This document shows, one piece after another, positions 1 to 11,814 of a DNA stretch of 64,000 bases (within the stretch, counting starts at the first letter, position 1; every line of letters begins with the position of its first letter). The stretch is from Azolla caroliniana. Taxonomy: Eukaryota > Polypodiophyta. The notes beneath the pieces are model-generated. The model ran no database searches and was not told where the DNA came from. It worked only from the letters and a program-made list of their open reading frames with translations. Position numbers and translations under genes: made by a program. The DNA lies in contig JBHGNT010000002.1 in NCBI GenBank assembly GCA_043228905.1, forward strand, positions 25,544,001-25,608,000. The letters run 5' to 3'.

Positions 1-1155
1 AGGTGTTCTAATTATAATTTCATCCAATTTGGTAAAAGGAACTCATCCCATTGGTGTTAATTACAGAAACTCTGGACTGATGAGAGATTTGATTAACACA
101 TCAGTCAAAGTGAAGATGGTAATGGCGGGGTGATCGCTTCATGTTTACTTGTTACAAGTAATGCCCCCGGATCATCATCTGAGAAGTATTGACAAATGTA
201 ATAGGAACTTTGTTGATATTTGTTTATGCATGACGATTGCTAGAAAATGTCTGACAAAAAGTGATACCTTATTACGATCAATAATTAATTAGAAGCGACG
301 TGAAATATAAATGAAATAGCAGAGGATCTCAATAGCAACACCATTTATTATAAGAAGTGACATCGATCAATGCAATAGACCTGATCTTGATGATACGCCA
401 CATGATGATGGATCTTCTACACATCAATAATTAGTGAAAGATCACGAATTTGTTAATACAAGAATGTGATGTTCACATGAATATTAAATTTCAAATTTAT
501 ATATATATAACTTAGAGTCTGAAAACAAAATCAGACTAAACTCCTGTAAACATTAAACTTCTGTGTGTAATTTAAGTTAAACTAAGCACATGAATACAAT
601 TCTATTTGTACGTGTTAAAAAGTAAATAATGAAGCTCAAGTATGCACTATCTGAGAGGAGAGATAATTAATCAGGATATCTAATACATTCATTAGATTCT
701 GCACAAGTAATGTGGCCAGTCACAACATCTGCGATTGGCCGAAAATTGAGACCAAAGTAATCAATCTCGGAGCTATAATTTGCAGGATGTAAGATCTTCA
801 TTGATGGAATTCTGGCGGGTATCATCAATGTTGATACCGCCATGATTACACGGCTTTTCTTAAGTGAATCAAGGTTGTGTAACCATAATTTTGCAGGAAG
901 ATGTGGCACATGGGCAGCGAGCACACATGGATTGCATGATTATGATTATGAGGTCGATAACTCATTGATAAAATCATTGATTAAACCATGAATTATTATC
1001 ACTTGATTCGTCACAACCAATGATGAGATTATGAATGCTTGTGGGTAATTAGGATCGAAGGATTGTTGTAATCGAGATCCGACATCATAATTCACAGAGC
1101 TAAGTGGCCACATGTGATGGAGCAGGCGGTTGATTTAAATGCTTGGATCAAATGA
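1..1155. other. Gene-poor left flank of the VQ gene
   Basis: AT-rich sequence lying downstream of the minus-strand VQ gene. Apart from one short open frame (667-924, listed separately) no coding signal, tRNA-like structure or transposon end was seen. A short TA-rich run is at about 500-510. The first 300 bases may include 3' untranslated sequence or transcript termination signals of the VQ gene, but no clear poly(A) signal could be fixed. Confidence 0.5.
667..924 (-). CDS. Short unrecognised open frame (85 codons)
   Basis: An 85-codon frame on the minus strand, downstream of the VQ gene. Its codon use looks less random than most short frames here, with few low-complexity runs, and it contains phrases such as SSEIDYFGLNFRPIADVV. 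I do not recognise a family. It has no visible signal peptide or membrane segment. It could be a terminal exon or a decayed gene fragment rather than a complete gene. No splice partner was found upstream on the minus strand. Treat as hypothetical. Confidence 0.18.
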   Translation of the reverse strand: MLAAHVPHLPAKLWLHNLDSLKKSRVIMAVSTLMIPARIPSMKILHPANYSSEIDYFGLNFRPIADVVTGHITCAESNECIRYPD

Positions 1156-2421
1156 TTAGTTAAAATCATTGTGGCTATGAATCTCTGTGGACTCCATGGA
1201 TCCCTGCTGGCTACCCATATAACTCATGCGCGAGCATTGAGATCTTGTCTCATCTGAACCTGTGAGCGACTGGACCAACCACATGAAGTTGGACGCCTCC
1301 GCCTGGATCACTTTCGGCGCATACATGTGGATGACGATCGGCCGTCTCCCATGATGAGGATGATTATGATTATGATTACGATGAGGATTATGATTATGAT
1401 TCTGATTATGATTATGATTCTGATTCTGATTATGATTATGATTATGATTATGATTATGATTATGATTATGATTCTGATTCTGATTCTGATTCTGATTTTG
1501 ATTTTGATTTTGATTTTGATTTTGATTTTGATTTTGATTTTGATTTTGATTTTGATTTTGATTTTGAGTTTGATTTTGATTTTGATTTTGATTTTGATTT
1601 TGATGATTAATTAGCATCCCATGAGGATCTGCAGGCATCGACAGCCTCTCCTCCTCGGACAGCCTCTCCTCCTCGGATCGATCGGTTGGAGCCACCTCTT
1701 CCCCATTAATTCTTTCCTCCTCTTCTTCTTCTTCTCCTTCAACAACGAATTCCTTAACCTCGGGTCCCTTGATCCGATCCGAATCCTTCTCGTTGCGAAT
1801 CATACCCATCGATGATGATGACGATGCCGTCACATCCAATCCATTCATATCGATCGATGATGATGCAGAGCCATCCAATTGACTGTCGTCACATAAGCTT
1901 CTCGGAGGATGATTACAGATCGAAGGCGGCACACACCCATCGAATCGATTGCCATCGTTATGAAGAATGCCTATCGATGATGGCATGGCTGTCGCGTCAA
2001 TTAATAATCGATTCCCTTCGGATATTCTCGTTAATAATCGATTCCCATCGGATATTCTCATTCTCTTCCGGGAATCGCCGATCGATGCCACCAGAGACTC
2101 GTCATAGTCATCCTGGTCGGATCGATCATTGCTACAATCGCAGCCATAAGAAGAATTATCGATCGACAGGAAGTCCGCATTGAAGCTGCTATCACGATCG
2201 ATATAATCATCGATTGAAGTGGTAGTAGCCAAACCCATGCCTAGCGAATCGTTGGTGTATAAGGGCGTCCACCAATCGGAGATCGCCACTTCCATTATAC
2301 TATCGCCCGTCAATTCCTCGCATTCGATCCTACGCGATGATTCATCGCCATCAATATCATGAATCTCTTCATGATCATCATGAATATGATTCTTTGTAGC
2401 AGTGGTACGAAGAATATTCAT
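1156..2421 (-). CDS. VQ-motif protein with a long Asn-Gln/Asn-His repeat
   Basis: Single-exon gene of 421 codons. Near the C-terminus (residues 379-388) it has FMWLVQSLTG, an exact match to the plant VQ signature FxxxVQxLTG, preceded by a conserved-looking lead-in (PIVIHMYAPKVIQ). VQ proteins bind WRKY transcription factors and are often MAP-kinase targets in defence and growth; they are usually intronless, as here. This one is long for the family. The N-terminal two thirds are acidic and Ser-rich with an Asp/Glu-rich patch (EGEEEEEEE, about residue 228), and residues about 275-355 are alternating Asn-Gln then Asn-His encoded by a hexanucleotide microsatellite. The repeat probably varies in length between alleles. 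The ATG at 2421 is the first in frame. Role as a WRKY co-regulator is inference from the motif; likely nuclear. Confidence 0.82.
   Translation of the reverse strand: MNILRTTATKNHIHDDHEEIHDIDGDESSRRIECEELTGDSIMEVAISDWWTPLYTNDSLGMGLATTTSIDDYIDRDSSFNADFLSIDNSSYGCDCSNDRSDQDDYDESLVASIGDSRKRMRISDGNRLLTRISEGNRLLIDATAMPSSIGILHNDGNRFDGCVPPSICNHPPRSLCDDSQLDGSASSSIDMNGLDVTASSSSSMGMIRNEKDSDRIKGPEVKEFVVEGEEEEEEERINGEEVAPTDRSEEERLSEEERLSMPADPHGMLINHQNQNQNQNQNQTQNQNQNQNQNQNQNQNQNQNQNQNQNQNQNQNHNHNHNHNHNHNHNQNQNHNHNQNHNHNPHRNHNHNHPHHGRRPIVIHMYAPKVIQAEASNFMWLVQSLTGSDETRSQCSRMSYMGSQQGSMESTEIHSHNDFN
1369..1604. repeat. (GATTAT/GATTCT/GATTTT)n hexanucleotide microsatellite in coding sequence
   Basis: About 230 bp of hexamers that differ only in the last two bases. 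On the minus strand they encode Asn-His (from GATTAT blocks, and from GATGAG-type variants) and Asn-Gln (from GATTCT and GATTTT blocks). The plus strand is also open through the repeat (1327-1614), giving an Ile/Met/Leu string, which is a shadow of the repeat and not a gene. Blocks of each hexamer are contiguous, as expected from replication slippage. Confidence 0.95.
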
Positions 2422-4324
2422 ATAAATTCGGCTAGATACTAGCTATGATAATTAAATTTACTACTACTACTATACTGTTAATTAAATTTCTTAATTAGGT
2501 TCTCCCAAGGATTTAACTAATGATGTAATTAGGGAATGAGTTAGTGTAGTATACTACTTACTGCTGTTATAATTAATGCTTCATCTAATATGATCCCACG
2601 GAAACAATAGGTAGTTGTTATAATTAATGGTTCATCTAATATGATCTCATGGATACAATAGATCTATTTATCCATCTATATATATATATATATATACAGA
2701 TACATATAGGCAGAGTTATTGATTGGGTTTAATGATAAAATGGAAGAAGTAGTAGACTCGGCTTTCTTCCTTGTTCTTCTAATACTTGATCAAATCTCCT
2801 CCTGGACCAGGATTTCAACATGTTTGACACAGTATTTGTTTGTTGCAGAAGAAACAGCCCCCCCCCCCCAAATTATAACTAAATTACTATGTAATATTTA
2901 TTTATTTGTTTTTATGATACAAGATCAGAACATAAATTTCCAAATTTGCTTCATAATGTCTTTAATTTTGCCTTCTCCAAAAAAATAAAACAAAAAACAT
3001 TCTTACAGAAAATGATTCTTACTATATTTATAAACATTATTACTACATATATGTATCAGAATTGTCAAAAAACAAATTTTACTAAAAACCAAATTGTGCT
3101 GACTTGCATTCATTCATGTTGCTTTTGTTGTTTGCTTTTTTATATGACATGTGTGTGTGTGTGTGTGTGTGTGTTGTGTGTATGAATGAATTTCTTTTGA
3201 TTTTCTGCTTTTTTAGTGTTTGGGGATTGTGATCTGTTGGCCGCCCGAGTGTTCCGAAAGCATGTGTGCTTGGCGATCCCGGGCACTTCTATACATATAA
3301 AACAATCTCTTCACATGTTCAAATGGGCATACAAATTGGTTTCGGGCACCAAATTGGATACAATAAAGATCGGCATGTTAGTTGGATCCGAAACCCGGAC
3401 ACTCCGCGCATCTCCATGACCTAACCAATGAGATCAATCTCCATTGGACTATGTATAGCTTAGCTCCCTTTTCCGTAGTTACCTCAACTCCATGACTAAC
3501 ATATGAGAGATCAATCTCCATTGGACTAGCTTTAGCTCCCCTTTCCGTAGTTAAAACTTCATATCACTATCTACCTCATATCACGCCACATTCCAGTCGG
3601 CGATCAACAATAACCATACTTGTGACCATGACTGCTATACTTCCTCGAAGCCTTGGAAGTTAAAACTCGGTAAGTTGTCCAATTTCTCAAGTGCTCGATG
3701 CCCTTGCAACAGGATTAAGAATTCTTCATATTTGAGTTTCACCACTAAATCTACTCGAAAAATGGCATTATCCCAAAGATTTGTCCAACACAAGTAGAGT
3801 ATTAATTCCCTAGATTGATCACCTACATGATCCGAAATTGCTTGTAAAATTTAGAGTTACTATGACAAAAACCTACAAGAAATTCTAGATTGGATGTGCA
3901 CAAAAGGTATTATAGATGATGCAAAATATTAGGCCAGAATAAAAATCTACAAGAATGAAAAGGAGTTATTTGGTAATTTTGTTCAAGGCCTATCCTAATA
4001 CAAAAGAAATGGAGCCATACCAAACTTCAAGTGCATGTTAGCCTAGATTTTTTCCAAATCACAAAAAAGTATAAATAAATGTTGTTCAATAAAACAAAGG
4101 AACAAATCATAAGGAAGGCAACATTATATCCTATCTTATAGACTTATGCCACATAAGCTTTTATTTGTTAATTCTGCATTGCATTGGATCAATGTTACCC
4201 TCCCAAATATTGATAGCAAGGCCATCTTGTCTGGGCTCAATTCTATTTTAGGAACTGGCACTCACATGTCTTTGACTCTTTGTATGACTTGGAAGAAGGT
4301 ATTTTGTAAGGCCTAGCTCTATCA
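2422..4324. other. VQ promoter side and gene-poor spacer
   Basis: Upstream of the VQ start. Holds two 51-bp tandem copies at 2566-2616 and 2617-2667, a TA microsatellite at about 2677-2695, a 10-nt C run at about 2861, a (TG)n tract at about 3151-3174, and a diverged tandem pair at about 3413-3550 built around ATCAATCTCCATTGGACTA. The open frame at 3216-3419 shows no recognisable family. No gene is supported here. Confidence 0.6.
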
Positions 4325-4720
4325 TTTAGAATTTGGATATAGAACCATGAACATTAAATCGTGAGATAAATTAGTGGAAGACAAGCCCTTAAATCATAAA
4401 TCAAACCCATCATTATCCATTTGGCCATAATTTACACATAATGGTTGAATTAGAATTTGGATATAGAAAACCATTAACAATACTTTGTTAGAGAAATTGA
4501 TGGAATAAAAGCCATAAAATCGAACACGCCATTATCCATTTGGCATCAAAGTTTTGTTATTTAAACTAATTGAATTAATTAGTAGTAAAAGGCTACAACC
4601 ATAAAATCAACCACGTCATTATCCATGAAATCGATAGATATATGTTATATTAGTAGTATATCAATGATCATCATATAACATAGTAGTATCAAAGTGTTGT
4701 TATTTAAACTGATTGAATTA
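4325..4720. repeat. Diverged tandem repeats around the foldback insertion site
   Basis: Roughly 120-bp units repeat about three times. Shared blocks are GAATTTGGATATAGAA, CATTATCCATTTGGC and GTTATTTAAACT(A/G)ATTGAATTAA. The copy at about 4552-4585 has an uninterrupted version of the sequence into which the next element inserted, so it serves as an internal empty site. Confidence 0.7.
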
Positions 4721-4721
4721 A

Positions 4722-5033
4722 GGGAAAAGTACCAAGATACCCCTGGAAGTTCGTTTATTTACCAGAATGCCCCTGGAAGTTCCAAATTTACCAACTACCC
4801 CTATGTCCAAAAAATTACACTTTATAAAGTAATTATACACTCAAATCTTTGGTAAATAGGGCTAGTTCAGGTCCATTTCTTCCATCTTTGGTAAATAGGG
4901 CTTATAGATTTGAGTGTATAATTACTTTATAAAGTGTAATTTTTTGGACATAGGGGTAGTTTGGTAAATTTGGAACTTCCAGGGGCATTCCGATAAATAG
5001 ACGAACTTCCAAGGGTATCCTAGTACTTTTCCC
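4722..5033. mobile_element. 312-bp foldback MITE, Mutator-like, with 9-bp target duplication
   Basis: The two halves are near-perfect inverted repeats of about 125 bp each around a short loop (about 4848-4900). Both ends read GGGAAAAGTAC inward. It is flanked by a direct 9-bp duplication TTGAATTAA at 4713-4721 and 5034-5042. Long terminal inverted repeats with a 9-bp duplication are the mark of Mutator-like elements. No transposase is encoded, so it depends on an element elsewhere. A transcript would form a long hairpin. Confidence 0.85.
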
Positions 5034-5492
5034 TTGAATTAATTAGTTAAAAATCAACATGAGTTTTTTTTTTCTTGGCTGAAAGCAATTGATAAATGAA
5101 TGTAAGAATGAGTTTTTGACTTGTCAGTTTTATTCCGTCTCAACCTCGACTTCGTCTTTACAAAAGAATGTCAACAACTCCCCGTGTTAGTACTCGAAAA
5201 ATATGAAAAGAAGACATAGTTGTTAAAACTCTTGACGAATTGCAACTTTAAGATAAGATTAAAAGGTTCTTATAAGTCTTCTTGACGAATTGACACTTTA
5301 GGTCAAGGTACGCGTAGTTGAATAAGTCTTTTTTCTTGTAATACATAGCCCCAAAACACATCATCAACGAGTATCCCTAAAACAGCTTAAGGAAACACCT
5401 GAAACCGACATGCAAGGAAGGGCCATTGTCCACCTATGGGCATGGGCATTTCCTTAACCTCTTGTACAAGAAGAAGTACTAGGCATCTATTA

Positions 5493-5866
5493 TTACAATA
5501 TTAGCTTATCACATAACAATCAAAAGACCAACACTTCACCACCCAAGACACATCATCCAATCTAATCATTCTCAGAAAACCATTATTTGAGGTTATGTAT
5601 ACAAAATTGACGGAGCACTTCGAAGAGATTGAATAATAGAATAATAGAACATGTGATCGATGCTTAAAGCTCAAATCTTACAATCTTAGCTTATCACATA
5701 ACAATCAAAAGACCAACACTTCACAACCCAAGACACATCGTCCAATCTAATCATTCTCAGAAAACCATAAATAGCGGTTATGTATACAAAATTGACGGAG
5801 CACTTCAAAGAGATTGAATAATATAATAATAGAACATGTGATCGATGCTTAAAGCTCAAATCCCTC
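5493..5866. repeat. 185-bp tandem duplication
   Basis: Two near-identical copies with a period of 185 bp, starting at 5493 and 5678 (shared start TTACAAT(A/C)TTAGCTTATCAC). Differences are a few substitutions, so the duplication is fairly recent. It lies just 3' of the minus-strand pectinesterase gene. No coding function seen. Confidence 0.85.
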
Positions 5867-6124
5867 CATGATCAGGTTATGTATACATGATCAGTGTACT
5901 ATCAATACTTAATCTTAGTCGTAAACAAATAGCTCATAAGAACAAGAACACTAAATGCTACTTTATCAATCAATGAAAATATTTACCTCAAAACAAATTA
6001 TGTATATAAAACTGCTCTCTGTTGGATTCATCCTCCAAAAGCTAAGTCAGAATTGTGTAAATTGTTATACATTGTGGGTCTTATACATATGATATATTTT
6101 ATATTACTCTTTCAAATTTAAGGA

Positions 6125-9100
6125 CTATGCTGATAATGGCACAGGTATGAAAGGAACCTGTTGGACACCAGCATTTCCTAACCATGATTGCTGAGGGTCA
6201 ATAAAGCGCCAGGATAGAAGTTGCTTTATGTCATCATCCCTCAATTGTTTAGCCCATGAAACTCGCTTTGACTGGTTGCTTCCAGGTCCCGAGCACCTAG
6301 AAGGAAATAACATACATCGCCATGTATGAGACCCCATATGAAACACCACTTATTTAAACCTTAATAGAAAATATGTACATGCAAACCCATAAGCAGGTCG
6401 ATATGATGTACATGCATGTGTATATATAAGTGAATTTGTATATGTATATATATACGTAAATTTGTCTATGTACATGACAAGCTACATGGATATGTATCTG
6501 TATGTGTATTTGTATATGTACAAGTCTATGTGTTTATTATATCATATACATGTGTACATATATAAACATTTATATGTGTGTGTATCTACCTGATATGAAC
6601 AGAGGGTGGTAAGGAAAGATACTTAATCATTCAAGAGAAACCATCATCATCAAAAAAGTACACTGATAACCTGTATTCACAATAGCAGGCTGACATCTCA
6701 TTTTCTGAGTTCCCCCAGTTATTCCACCCAGTTGGCATGATGCAATGATCCATCCATGTGTAAGCAAAGATGACCCTTGCATATGGTGCCCACGGACGCC
6801 CTAAATGCATGTATGGGGAACCTGTACCTGTACCTGTTATAATGCATCTGCCAACATCAAAGCCAATCAGCCAACTGCTAGGCTCTAGCAAGTTTTTTGT
6901 TAGAAAATCAAGTAATGTTTGTAAATTCACCTAAGAAACACAAAGCCAGTTGTTTCGACTGTAGTCTTTCGGCTTTGTGCAGTAATAAAACCAGCAGACT
7001 TGCAGTGAATGTGGCAATGTTCCAACAGTGCTGTTGCATCTCCAAAAATAAAGTCAACATTGCCCTCAATATAGCAATCTCTTAAATAATGTCTTCCATA
7101 ATGTAAATACGCTGTATCCTGCTACATCCTACGAGGTATTAGCTAAATAAAATGGATAAATATATATAACATTAACTAAATAGTGTATGAAAATTACCTG
7201 CCAACCTAAGAATCGACAATCATAAAAAGCACAACGGTCTGCTGTTACACGTATCGCCACGGCTTGTCCTGAACCCTGCAAGTAATATGTAGTTGATCAT
7301 ATGTGGAGCTTCCTTGACATAGCTGTGCCAAGTTGGCTCTAGAGTCCCCTAGACATTTGATTTAGCAAGGAAGATAATTCACGATGGTCTGCCCAAATGG
7401 CCTCAATTTGACTTCCATAGCTTCAGCACAGATAGACTACCTCCACTTCAGTACTCCTTGGAGGCACCATCTCTCACGCTAACTAAGAGATCAGCAAAGT
7501 CATCATGCAAGACCTCACTTGGCTAGAGACTATGGAGGAGAATCAATTTAATGGGCAACCATTGTACTGTTGTTTTTTACATTTCAAGAAATGTTTGAAC
7601 ACAATCCTAAGGGCAAAGTCATGAGAAAGAATAGAAAAACTTTAAGTATCAACACACATAAAAGAAACAGTGATTCAGTTATGCTACCAAGTCCGATGCA
7701 AGGTGAAGGTAAACAAAGGCTTTTCTGGAGAGTTCATGAGCACCATTAGAGTGAAACAAGGATCCCCTCTATCACCTATTCCATCCAATCCGTGTACTGA
7801 ACAACTATAAGAGTTCATCCAAGAAGCCTCAGGAGAACATAAGGGAAAACCAGATATTGGACATTTCATTGGGTTAATTCTGATTTATGCAGATGATGTG
7901 TTTTTGGCATATTTTCAGTTGGAACTGCAAATGCTTTTAGACATGGTGCATACTTGTGAACATAGTGGCCTGCCAATCGATGTGACTGAGACCGAAGTCA
8001 TGGTAGTGACCATTGTTCAAAATCTGAAAGTCGGCAGCCAGTAGTATGATATGAAAAATCCACAGAAGTGGTTCAAAGTTTCAAATATCCCAGGGTTGAC
8101 ATACTAGTCAGCATACTTGGAATAAGTGTCTAGATAGGAATGGGAGCCTGCACAATTCAATACTATGAATTTCAGACCAAGATTGGGGATCAGAGCAATA
8201 GTATTTTCTGCATGCATCATGGAAACTCTGCTTTATGGCACAGGTTTGAGGAGACAGTATTTTCAGCAAGCTTGTGGAATGAGATAGATAGAAAACAAAA
8301 GAAACTTCTATTTTGTCGTTTTAGGGTTTAAAAGCACAATCCTGCCCTCAATAATGATTCTAGAAATTAAAAGGCCAATGGAATTTTCAGTCTGATACAT
8401 ATTTAAAGTACGCCTATATCTCGAAATTGCCCTCCTAATGCCACATGGGCACTTGAATGATGGTCAGAAAAAAACCATAAAAGAATATTTCCTTCATTCA
8501 GCTGAGTCCAAGACATCCAGAAATTATTTGCAAGATGACAAGTTGAGAGTTTCTGTATGCGCATGCAGAGAAAACAGCCAGCATATATTACATTCAAGTA
8601 TTGCAGTCACTTTAATAATCAAGATTGGGAACATTACCAAGGGCAGCTGGCTGATGCCCAAGCTCATATCTGAACACCCATGTGCAAAAGAGCAAAGACG
8701 TCTCACCACATTGATGCACAGATGTTCAGACACGTTAAAAATAGAAACTAAGGGCTATCTGAATAATGAGCAGAAACAGAGAAATAGTGGTCTATGTTGC
8801 CTCAGCATACTAGAAACAAAAAATGTCACATTGGAATGCCTGGCATACGAGGGCATTACACATGACTTTCAGGAATTCCTACAAAGTTGTGCTATATTTC
8901 AAGAACTGCTAATGAGGACACAACCATCACCAAGGACATTGGGCATCATCGTTGCTTGTCTACTTGACCACAGAACCAAACACATGGAATATCCAAGCTG
9001 TGAAATCCAGAAACAAGACGTGCATTTCAGCTTTTGCTTGTTGGTTCCATGGGTCATGTTGGACCCCCCATGGACATTCTTATATCATCATTATCATAAT

Positions 9101-11567
9101 CAATTTATTATATGTTTGCCATTGTGGCATTTTTTTATGAAATATGAGGGGTAAAGAAGTGACCTACCAATGAATGTAAGATAAAGTACATACATAATTG
9201 CCAACAAGAAGTAGCCAGATGTTTATATACCCCTCACGCACAATGGTGAAGCTATTGAATCTGTGAGCTCTTTTACGTACTTAGGCATCAGTGTCCCCCC
9301 AATCATAATTGGGGCACATTGAAAGCTGGTTCGCAAACTTCCACATTTCTGAATCCAAATGCAATCTCAATAACCTTCATGATGGCAGAGAAAGATCGGA
9401 CTTTTCAATGCATTGGAAATCCAATACTTGCTATAGGAGGTTGAGGCATAAAAAGGAAGCATACACGTTTATAGATGAAATAACATTGAAAAGATACAGC
9501 AGATGCTTATATATTGCTGACTTGTGATCACAGAAACTATGCCATATTGTGTGATGTTCCTTGAAACACGGGAGAGACTCATCAAACAAGAGGGTCGTAT
9601 GAAAGTCCACAAGTTTGTGACTAAGGTAAAGGAGGTGGAGGCCCATCACTTACCAATCTAAGCTTGGGGCACTAGCAGCTAAACACGAATGGCAAATAAA
9701 ACTCTTCTAGCTGAGCACACAACACATACAAATGATTTAAGACATGGAATGTAGAAAAGCTACTCCAGCTACATATTGATGATATCCTCATGACAAGCAC
9801 TGAATCATGCCTTACTGATGCAGTCAGATTGAACAAGTATGCCAAGAACCACAGCACTCACATAACCCAACATGTTGGGACTCCTACAAGGATATGATCA
9901 GGTGCACCCAAGTATATCTCTCAACCCCATGCCTTTTAATGTGAGACGAATAATCACCCTCCTCCACACACCTTCTCCAAGATAGGCGCGCCAAGTCTTG
10001 TCTCTTAGCTATTTTGATGTCAAGTAATTAGAATGGGCAAAGAGTGAAATTTATGAAAATGAGATTATCTTCCTATCATGCATACAAGTGGGATCGCAAC
10101 TAATTTGAAGCAAATAAATATCAATCTTGGCTTACTCATGAACATGTTTTTCTATGCATCCAAATCACTAACAAAAAAACTTTGATGATTTCATTTCCAT
10201 TTTAGAAGCTTAGAAACATGCCTTTTTCTATTTCCTATTTGGTGCAGTTCCTATGTTTTCATTAAAAGATATTTCAGAATTAAGGCCTTCCACCACGTGA
10301 TGGAAAGAGTGAATAACCGGCAATAAAAGACATAAATCTACATAATTATGGAATACACTTTTTTCATGCTTTCATTGAGGAACCATATAAAACATCATGG
10401 AATGTTAAACCTGGAATATTTTAAAATTATACACTCATGGAATAAACTTTTCTTCTACATATTCGCTGACAAATTACAGAACTGGAGATTTTTTACTTTT
10501 TACAACCAAATAATGCACATACCTTTGGGGCAGAATTTTCGAATGTGATGCCCTGAGCTATGAAATCTTCACCCTCTACAATAACAGTTCCACATGCAAA
10601 GGTACCAGTCCCAATGACCCGTGATGGCTATTTGGATAACATAACAAAACAATTCACAATGTGTCAACATGGAGAGACATACGTGAGAAAGCGAAAACAA
10701 TAGGCACACGAAGAAAGAACAAATCCAAAATGTAAGCTTCATTAAACACTAGTCTCCAAGTAAGATTATCTCGTCATTAATATTTGGCAACCATCTAAGG
10801 TTAATCAATCATAACCATTTATCCGGATAGACTAATATTTTGCGCCCAAATAAGGTTGATTATTCATAATTCGCTATCCAAATCACCTAGCTCATATAAG
10901 CCAAATAATCATGATGAAACATAAAAAAGACAAAAACAAGAGAATGCAATAAGAAAGATGAAATTCAAAAGGTAGACTTGATTAAACATTCATTTTCCGC
11001 ATAGATGGAATGTTGCCAATTCTTTTATGCCAGTGTAGCTTGATTATATATAATGACCCTTTCTCCAAATCATCTAATATTTTTGCACCCATATTTGTAA
11101 GCTAATCCGTCACTGTAAGACAAACAGAAAGTGCAAAAAAAAAGAGAGAAATGTCTAATCCAAAAATGGTAGATTTGATCAATCATAGCCCTTAACCAAA
11201 ATATCCCTAATATTTTTGCACCAATGTGAGCCAGACACCACTACAACAAATAGATCAAATAAAAACACAGAAGAAATGAACAGGCTCAAACACCAAGGTG
11301 GAATTTGCATTGAGAACTTACGTGATGGGATTGAATAGATGTAGCAGTATTAGACCACGAAATGACAGTAGTTTCTGCACAATGTCCCCTGAACGTGATC
11401 AAGTTCTTAGTTTTGGACACATAGATGGATTGTTTGTAAAGACCAGGGGCAATTTCAATGATGATCCTCTCCTTGTTAAAGAGAGGAACCGAATCAACAG
11501 CCTCTTGGATGGTCTTAAAATGTCCTGTTCCATAGGGAGAGACCTTGACGACGCGGGGGGTGGACAT
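6125..11567 (-). CDS. Pectinesterase, PME31-like, six exons
   Basis: Exons on the minus strand: 11567-11322, 10627-10523, 7275-7198, 7118-6931, 6847-6671, 6296-6125; every junction is GT-AG and frame is kept, giving 321 residues. The enzyme removes methyl groups from cell-wall pectin. Family marks: GSGQAVAIRV (118-127), GWQD (141-144) with a catalytic Asp, GNVDFIFG (162-169) with the second catalytic Asp (165), and LGRPW (221-225) with the substrate-binding Arg and Trp. Length and layout match Arabidopsis PME31 (317 residues). There is no N-terminal pro-domain and no obvious signal peptide at the chosen start (MSTPRVVKVS), as in PME31, so secretion route is unclear. Intron 2 is about 3.2 kb and carries LINE remnants. 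All catalytic residues are present, so the gene looks functional. Confidence 0.9.
7680..9900 (+). mobile_element. Decayed non-LTR retrotransposon (LINE) pieces in pectinesterase intron 2
   Basis: Translated pieces with stops and frameshifts resemble LINE reverse transcriptase. About 7725-8030 contains VKQGSPLSP followed by YADDVFLA, the RT active-site motif. About 8200-8330 resembles the region after the RT domain, and 8438-9050 resembles the C-terminal tail (pattern LECLAYEGI..., normally within a Cys/His knuckle). A second piece at about 9220-9500 contains FTYLGISV, a conserved block downstream of the RT, so two partial copies or a rearranged copy are present. Sense is opposite to the host gene. 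The 3' end near 9080-9110 runs into ATC-rich simple sequence. Not active. The segment 9500-9900 is assigned only loosely. Confidence 0.7.
10740..11265. repeat. Diverged repeats in pectinesterase intron 1
   Basis: Three loosely similar stretches share TTGATTAAACATT, CTAATATTTTTGCACC and ATCATAACC-like blocks spaced about 180-240 bp apart. They are old tandem copies or related insertions. No coding potential seen. Confidence 0.4.
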
Positions 11568-11814
11568 GGTGGAACAGAGCTCTGTTGAGGGGAAACAGAG
11601 GATCTTACGGAGCTCTGTACACAGAGAATGGTGACCCTTTTTCTTCTTCTTCTCCTCCTCCTCCTCTTTCTCCAGCTTCGGAATTTTGGGGGAGAAGAGA
11701 CCAAATATTTTGCTTGTTACTTAATTACATATATGTATATGAGAAGATGTAAGAGAGTTCATTTGGGCAATTTACAAAACTAGCCTCTATTGCTTCATTA
11801 TCTCAAAACTCCAC

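Noticed and set aside
1327-1614. Plus-strand frame of Ile/Met/Leu repeats
   Set aside because: It is the antisense shadow of the VQ gene's microsatellite; any hexamer repeat without stops gives such a frame.
8438-9154. 238-codon plus-strand frame taken as a gene
   Set aside because: Its blocks match the C-terminal region of LINE polyproteins and neighbouring parts are broken by stops, so it is retrotransposon debris inside a pectinesterase intron.
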